Shown here one piece after another: positions 58,422 through 64,000 of a stretch of DNA of 64,000 bases; positions within the stretch are counted from its first letter, which is position 1; each line of letters opens with the position of its first letter. The stretch comes from Corythucha ciliata. Taxonomy: Eukaryota; Arthropoda; Insecta; Hemiptera; Tingidae. The stretch lies in NCBI GenBank assembly GCA_038030265.1, contig CM075940.1:17249604-17313603 (forward strand), given 5' to 3'. The position numbers were made by a program, and so were the translations under genes. A model generated the notes under the pieces. It saw only the letters and a program-made list of their open reading frames with translations. It was not told where the DNA came from and did no database searches.

Positions 58422-61400
58422 ATGGACGAGTGGATTTTAGATGACCTCCTCGAGTGTTCCGTATGCCTCGAACGACTCGACACGTCGAGTAAGGTCCTTC
58501 CGTGTCAGCACACATTTTGTAAAAAATGTCTCGAGGAAATTCATCGAACGCACAACGAGCTTCGGTGTCCCGAGTGTCGAATACTCGTCGAAACGAAAAT
58601 TGACGACCTTCCACCCAATGTCCTCCTCATGCGAATACTTGAGGGAATACGGAATGCGGCACCCGACCACCAGAGCAGCGGTAGTTTTCATGGCGGGAGC
58701 GGAGCCGGTAGCGGATCCGTCAGCCACTCAGAGCTGAGTGCGAGCGGTGGTGGAGTGTCTCTGGACAAGTCGCCTCATTTGATCAACACGAAAACTCCTC
58801 CGAACGATACTAAACTCCGAAAGTTAACCAACCAACCTTACGCTAGAGCTATTTATGACTATCCTGCTAAAGAGCAGGGGTGAGTAAATTGTGAACGGTT
58901 TTCTCCAATTTTTGTCCCTTCAACTTTCTCTTAATTTCCAGTGATCTGTCGTTCAAAAAAGGCGATGTACTATATTTAAAGAAAAAAATCGATAACAATT
59001 GGTACGGAGGAGTCGACGCTAATGGGAAAGCCGGTGTCTTTCCTGTTAGCTATGTCCAGGTACCCGATAAATAGTGTTACTTGTCTTCTTCTATATTTTA
59101 TATATATATATTTTGTTGAACGCAGGTTATTATTCCTTTGCCAGTTCCCCTATGCAAAGCTCTTTATGACTTCAAAATGATGAATGATGAGGAGGAAAGT
59201 TGTCTGTCTTTCGTCAAGGTTAAATTTAATTAATCAAACTAATATTTGGATGATTTTTCCCTAATTTTAATTATGTTTCAGGACGAAATAATTACAGTTA
59301 TTCGTCGGGTTGATGAAAACTGGGCCGAAGGAAAGCTTAAAGACCGCATTGGGATATTTCCGATCGCTTTCGTCGAACTGAATTCTGTTGCTCGTGCTTT
59401 AATGAAATTACCTGCGCTCGAGTAACTTATTATTTTTGTTATTATTGATGTTGGTTGGTGCACGTCTCATCAATTTTTGTACTCATAGGGCTCATCCTGG
59501 CCTGTCTCGGATTGCTCCTCCTGCCCCTGCTAGTAAAGTCGAAGATTTCGTTACGCCTTCGACTGACCTACAACCTCGCGTTTCGACGGTTTGTTTCGAA
59601 CATTCACCTGTACTTGAATTCAGCCGAAACTTACAATAAATATTTGTTAAGGCCGGCTTTTCTCTGACGACTGACGCAACATCAGATTCGAGCTCCAATA
59701 CTGTCACTTCTCCGTCTTCCAGCTCAAGTTCTTCTACTCCCACGCCAACTACATCCTCCTCGTTGTCTCCCACATCACCGTCGGTTGTACCCGTGCCAAA
59801 CAGTTCCAATAAAAGACACTCTTTTGGGTCGTCGCTTCCTCACTCTGCTTTGACTAAATCAAAACGGTAATGATATTGTAAATGTCCTGGCGGCATCGCC
59901 TTAATGTTATTCTTCGTATATTTTAGGCATTCCGCCGAAATATTCATTTCACAAGATGATGAGCAGCCGCAGAGTCTTCCGGCAGATATACACGCTGCCA
60001 ATCAAGTAAAATGTTCATGTTTGTTACATTTTGAGTCGAAATTATTCATTACCCTCCTCTCTCTTTTAAGCTTCCACCCGCTCAATTGGAACGAAGCGGA
60101 AGCCAGCGGTATAATAAAAATGCGACAGACGTTCCACCTATTCCAGGACCACAAGCCAAGCACTCTTCCTTACAGTTACCCGCTCTGTGCGTCACACAGT
60201 AATCACTTTCTTCTTTATTTAACCCAATTATAAATTCCAGGTACGTTGCACTATATCCTTATAAGCCACAGAAGGGTGACGAAATCGAACTGAAACGAGG
60301 CGCTCTCTATTCTGTCACCGAGCGGTGTCAAGACGGTTGGTTTAAAGGGACACTTCTTCGCGGTCAAAAAACTGGAGTGTTTCCGGGGAATTATGTTGCT
60401 CCCGCTAAGTAAGATTTTGTGATTTAATTGATCCGTTTCAATTAATAATTCCCCGATCAAATTTTCCAGGTCGTTACCTGCTCTCCAAGCACAACTTCGT
60501 GGAATAGGGCGCACTAAACCGTTCAGTGTTAGTGGGTCTCCAAAAAACGGCACACCCACTCTTGAACCAAGAAACCCTATGAGTTACATAAAACCACAGC
60601 AGATGCCGACGCCACCAAAAGGTACGAAATGTGAAAATTTGCTTGGAAAAAGAAGCATTTGAATGATATTTCTGATTAAGCTCCAGAAACAATTCAAGGA
60701 GGACCTGCACCGTCTGAGCAGCAATCCACGGCAGTTGTCGCCCCACCGAATGTGTCCGTTCAGGCTTTGTCTCACAAAGGAATTGAAAAGGTTAGTTGGT
60801 TTTATGAGGTGGGTTTCCCTTCATAGTGTTGAATTTCTTGGATTATTTTTTTAAAACAAGTTAATAAAGGACAAAAGAGTTGGACTTATGCGGCGATTGG
60901 CGAGCATGAAACGATCGAAATCGCCTCCAAACACGCCCTACTCGATGGACAATCCAGTTTTTGAAGACTCTTCGGTCGTATTTTCTCAACCGGTACACGT
61001 AAGGTGAGTGGGCGTTGGGATGTCAGGTTGGTTGGCGCATAGACGTTGGTAATGGGATTTTTCGTTTTCAAGGTCGGGCTCCTGTCCTAACCAGCTTTTG
61101 ACCTCTGTGGCTGATACAAACGGCGCGTCACCGCATAGACTCATGAGTCCCTCGTCTTCCCACCGATCAAAAGTGAAAGAGAGACCTTCTCTCACTCTCA
61201 GCATTCCGACCAGGTAAACAACCTTTTTGAAATTGTTTTTGCATGAGCTTGTACGCCTTCTTCGCCGCGTCGTACCACGCAGGTGAGCATGAGCAATCCA
61301 CCACGGCCCCCACTACACCATGGATCCGTCTTGCTGGGCAGGCCTTTTCATAGGCCCGCATCAGGGGACCCCCCCCCCCAGTTTCTTCTCCCGACTGAGT

Positions 61401-62671
61401 CCTCCTACGTTGGATCAGGGCTTAGCTCTCGCTGATCGCCCCTGGGTACCTCCCAGTCTTCACGTCAGGGGTTTCTTGATGGCTATGCGGCCGGTAAAGT
61501 CACCCTCAACTTGAATCAGTTCGGCCTGTAATCAGATGTTATGCCATCACAAACCCTTCACCCCTGGCATCAATCGAAGGTGGCATCATGCCATGTCTTT
61601 CAACAGACCTTCCCCTGCTCGATTGGTGCCAGACTTCCCCAAACATGCAAATCTACTTCAATGACTAGTGTAATTGTTGCCCGGGCACGATTCCACTAGT
61701 TTCTCCACCACCTCCGGAAACACGGCGGGTTCTTCAAACGCCCTATACCAAGAACCTATGTAAAATTAACAAGCTTCCCCCCTTCCGATAGTTGATATAC
61801 TTTCCAAAAAAGTTTTACCACTATTATTACTGCATTTTCTTTCAAGTATCCAGTCCTACTAGGCCTGAGGGAGGCCTCCAGTCATACAAAATTGCGCCTA
61901 TTAGTTAATTTATTTTATGACAAAATAGCACTATTGCATGGTAGCAAATATGGGTCATGACACTTTTTTTCACTAGATACACTGCCAAACCGACTATTCA
62001 GCACAAGAAATCAAGTTCAATGGACACTCCTGGCTCTCTACCGGATCCTTCCGCTATTCTCTCCCATCTGTCGGCCGCTCATTTCCGCTCGACACTCGGC
62101 GATGAAATCAAAAGCTTCACATGCTCGTCCACGCCATCGATTCCCCTCAATCACTCATCGTCGAATGACTCTTTCCCATCGTCGGCTTCGCTCATCGATC
62201 CGGGGCCTTCCGACGCCGCCGCCTCCAAGCACAAATTGAAACTCGAGTCTTCCACAGGAGTTGATTTCCGATTGGGAGGTGGACTCAGTGGTGCCGCTCC
62301 GTCGTCACTTGCCCCGTCAAAGCCGCCAACCTCCTCCTCCAAACTTCCGGCCTCAACACGCGAACCGTCGAGCTCGACTCACACCTCCAGGAATCATTCA
62401 CAGTCAAAATTTATGGCTCGAGAAAGGTTTATTTCACGCTCGCTTAATAGCTTAAAACATGTTTTGCCTCCTATACTTACCCTCCCACCCTTCTCACTTC
62501 AGATTTCGCTGCATTGTGCCATATCCACCCAACAGCGAGTACGAGCTCGAACTAAAAATCGGTGACGTCATTTATGTTCACAAAAAAAGAGACGACGGAT
62601 GGTATAAGGGAACCCAGGAGAGAACCGGACGTACGGGCCTTTTCCCTGCGAGCTTCGTTCAAACCTTCTGA
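58422..62671 (+). CDS. POSH: POSH/SH3RF E3 ubiquitin ligase (RING + 4 SH3)
   Basis: Fifteen exons: 58422-58879, 58942-59059, 59126-59218, 59282-59421, 59489-59588, 59652-59866, 59927-60005, 60071-60186, 60241-60408, 60470-60621, 60681-60790, 60861-61003, 61073-61213, 61977-62426 and 62503-62671. All are in phase, giving 883 aa (human POSH 888). A C3HC4 RING lies at residues 12-52 ([17 protein letters not shown]). SH3 domains lie at about 139-193 ([12 protein letters not shown]), 198-257 ([10 protein letters not shown]), 441-495 ([17 protein letters not shown]) and 828-883 ([16 protein letters not shown]), the last ending the protein. The linkers are Ser/Pro-rich; [12 protein letters not shown] and the following SGSCP block are family-typical. 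POSH scaffolds Rac-MLK-JNK signalling and ubiquitinates partners at the trans-Golgi. RING cysteines and SH3 ALYDY and WFxG motifs are intact. Confidence 0.96.
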
Positions 62672-63227
62672 GATCCGCTTCATACCCTTCTTGAAACGTC
62701 TATTTAGACCTTTAAGGTAGATTTTTAAAATTTCACTAAGACTATCAAGATGGGTATCATACTGCGAACGCTTGGATCTAACGTGTTTGAAGCTAGTCGT
62801 TTCGTCGAATCAAGACAGGAAAAAAAAACGATTACACTAAGCCGTAAAATTGGGTTTTAAAAACGTTCAAATTAATTATCGATAATAATGAAATAATTAC
62901 GTGCTTTTCCTACTCGAAACACTGAACAAATGATGTTGAATTTTAAAAAATTCCTTTTTAGACCTTTAGACGAATTCTTAGTACCTATTTTTATACATCC
63001 TGATCTTTTCAGAACTAGAATTAATTTGTATGCATCCTTACCGATTCGCGCCAGTTACTCATAGGTTCATAAATTAATTAACTTTTATATCGCGAAACTT
63101 TAATAAATAAATTCAAATTGTAAGTTACACAAGTGGTTCCAACAAGGGCAGCACCAACAATAACCAAATTAGCGTAGCGCGATTACGTCTATCCTACTGA
63201 ATTTACATCATTTACACATAAAATCGA
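62672..63227. other. POSH 3' UTR and convergent gap to NDUFV3
   Basis: AT-rich sequence between the POSH stop and the NDUFV3 stop on the other strand. It contains the POSH polyadenylation signals. Confidence 0.5.
63102..63111 (+). terminator. POSH polyadenylation signals AATAAATAAA
   Basis: Two overlapping AATAAA hexamers about 430 nt after the POSH stop codon. Confidence 0.6.
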
Positions 63228-63844
63228 TTAATTATTCGATGGTTGAGGCAGTCTGAACTTCAACATTTCTCGCTCGGCCTCAAAGTACGAGTAGCCGTCA
63301 TAGGAGAAGTATTCCGGATTTTTGTAGTTGCCGGATTTAATCGCTCCGGGCCCCACTTCTAGCGATAGGGTTTCAGTGAAGAAAAAAAATTACGAAATAT
63401 CCACCTCAACCAATAAGAGAGGCTTACCTTGTGACGGTACTTTTAAAACTTTGTCGCTCAAACCGGCCACATCTTTGATTTGTGTACTTTTGGGCTGCAC
63501 TGAGGCGCCAGTCTCAAGATGACGCTTGGAAAAGGACACCTAAGGGAATCATCAAAATTGGAAACGTGTTAGTTAATCGGTAAATTTGAAGCTTTTTAAA
63601 ATAAGTGTTTCGATTTAAGCTGGACGCGGCTTATGAGACTCGTCCAAAGCTCAATTGACAGATGCAGCTGGTCCCGGCCAAAACGCACAGCATGGGATTT
63701 TCGCGACGCCGCGCCGTTGGTATATTGGCCGATTTTCTCGGTTTCAGAGGGGGCGAACAAGCTCCACGAGCATCGAAGCTCTTCGGAGCCTTCGATTGCG
63801 TGGACGTCGTCCGTGGGAAAAGTCGTGCAGCACCTGATAAAGGC
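63228..63844 (-). CDS. NDUFV3: NDUFV3-like complex I subunit (5' end unresolved)
   Basis: Two firm minus-strand exons: 63539-63428 (37 codons plus 1 nt) and 63358-63228 (ending at TAA). They join in phase. The C-terminus, NYKNPEYFSYDGYSYF..MLKFRLPQPS, matches the conserved end of NDUFV3 (human TYKNLQHHDYS..SKFRMPQPS). NDUFV3 is an accessory subunit of the NADH-binding module of mitochondrial complex I. Upstream, an open frame at about 63844-63640 encodes a presequence-like stretch (PLSGAARLFPRTTSTQ) followed by Pro/Lys-rich linker (PPLKPRKSANIPTARR). This is probably its N-terminal region, but the donor (CGA|GTCTCA) is weak and the start codon is not seen. It must lie in an exon outside or near the window edge. 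Confidence 0.75.
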
Positions 63845-64000
63845 CTGAGGCATGAAGAGAACCCCTTCAACAGGTCGTCGGATCGAAAAATTCGTTGAGG
63901 TTTTCGGATTTTTCCGGCTCATCAAAGCCCCCCTACACATTCTCATACAATTTTAAATATTGGCCTGTGCTATATTTGAAAAAAAAAAAAAAAAAACCCC

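Noticed and set aside
58238..58737. Several open frames on both strands over the first POSH exon
   Set aside because: Shadows of the RING-coding exon.
23328..62671. A functional cluster uniting TBK1, UBA5 and POSH
   Set aside because: They lie far apart, on both strands, among unrelated genes; neighbourhood alone is not evidence of a shared system.
1..64000. tRNA, rRNA, CRISPR arrays or bacterial insertion sequences
   Set aside because: No cloverleaf with B box, no rRNA core words, no regularly spaced direct repeats with unique spacers, no prokaryotic gene structure. The 20-bp and 30-bp arrays lack spacers.

Overview
This is a eukaryotic nuclear genomic window, almost certainly from an arthropod and probably an insect. 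Its genes have many exons with GT..AG introns, often 60-100 bp long, and the predicted proteins resemble animal TBK1, RAB23, UBA5, SMARCE1, POSH and NUDT14. I see no bacterial operon, rRNA, tRNA or CRISPR array. The species cannot be fixed from the sequence. G/C homopolymers of 10-14 bases are unusually common, and much of the intergenic DNA is degenerate repeat.

Layout. 1-7311 is non-coding, with one foldback element. 7312-9652 (+) is a four-exon single-pass membrane protein I do not recognise. 9653-23327 is repeat-rich: two 220-bp copies of one TIR element, several other inverted-repeat elements, and a hAT-type element (14584-16228) filled with tandem arrays. It also holds a possible small spliced ORF at 16953-17267. 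23328-27489 (-) is TBK1/IKK-epsilon, divergent from NUDT14 (28058-31209, +), which converges on RAB23 (31619-32562, -). 32563-43231 has no convincing gene but holds a hAT-type element with a perfect 8-bp target duplication (36132-37023). 43232-45979 (+) is UBA5, convergent with SMARCE1/BAF57 (47255-51401, -). Next come repeats, including a second array-filled TIR element (about 52902-54530). POSH/SH3RF (58422-62671, +) has a RING and four SH3 domains. The 3' part of NDUFV3 (-) lies at the right edge, from 63228.

How the genes relate. TBK1 (innate and autophagy kinase), POSH (RING-SH3 scaffold of the JNK pathway) and UBA5 (UFM1 E1) are signalling or ubiquitin-like factors. RAB23 is a ciliary/Hedgehog GTPase, SMARCE1 a SWI/SNF subunit, NUDT14 a nucleotide-sugar hydrolase and NDUFV3 a complex I subunit. 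I see ordinary neighbourhood here, not a functional cluster. All gene models were spliced by hand; reading phase is kept across every junction quoted, except for the NDUFV3 5' end.

Most unusual feature: at least two CAGTGGCG-ended hAT-like elements carry internal minisatellites with units of about 20 and 30 bp, in which A/T tracts recur about every 10 bp. One array has a higher-order period of about 430 bp. Such helically phased A-tracts predict intrinsically curved DNA.
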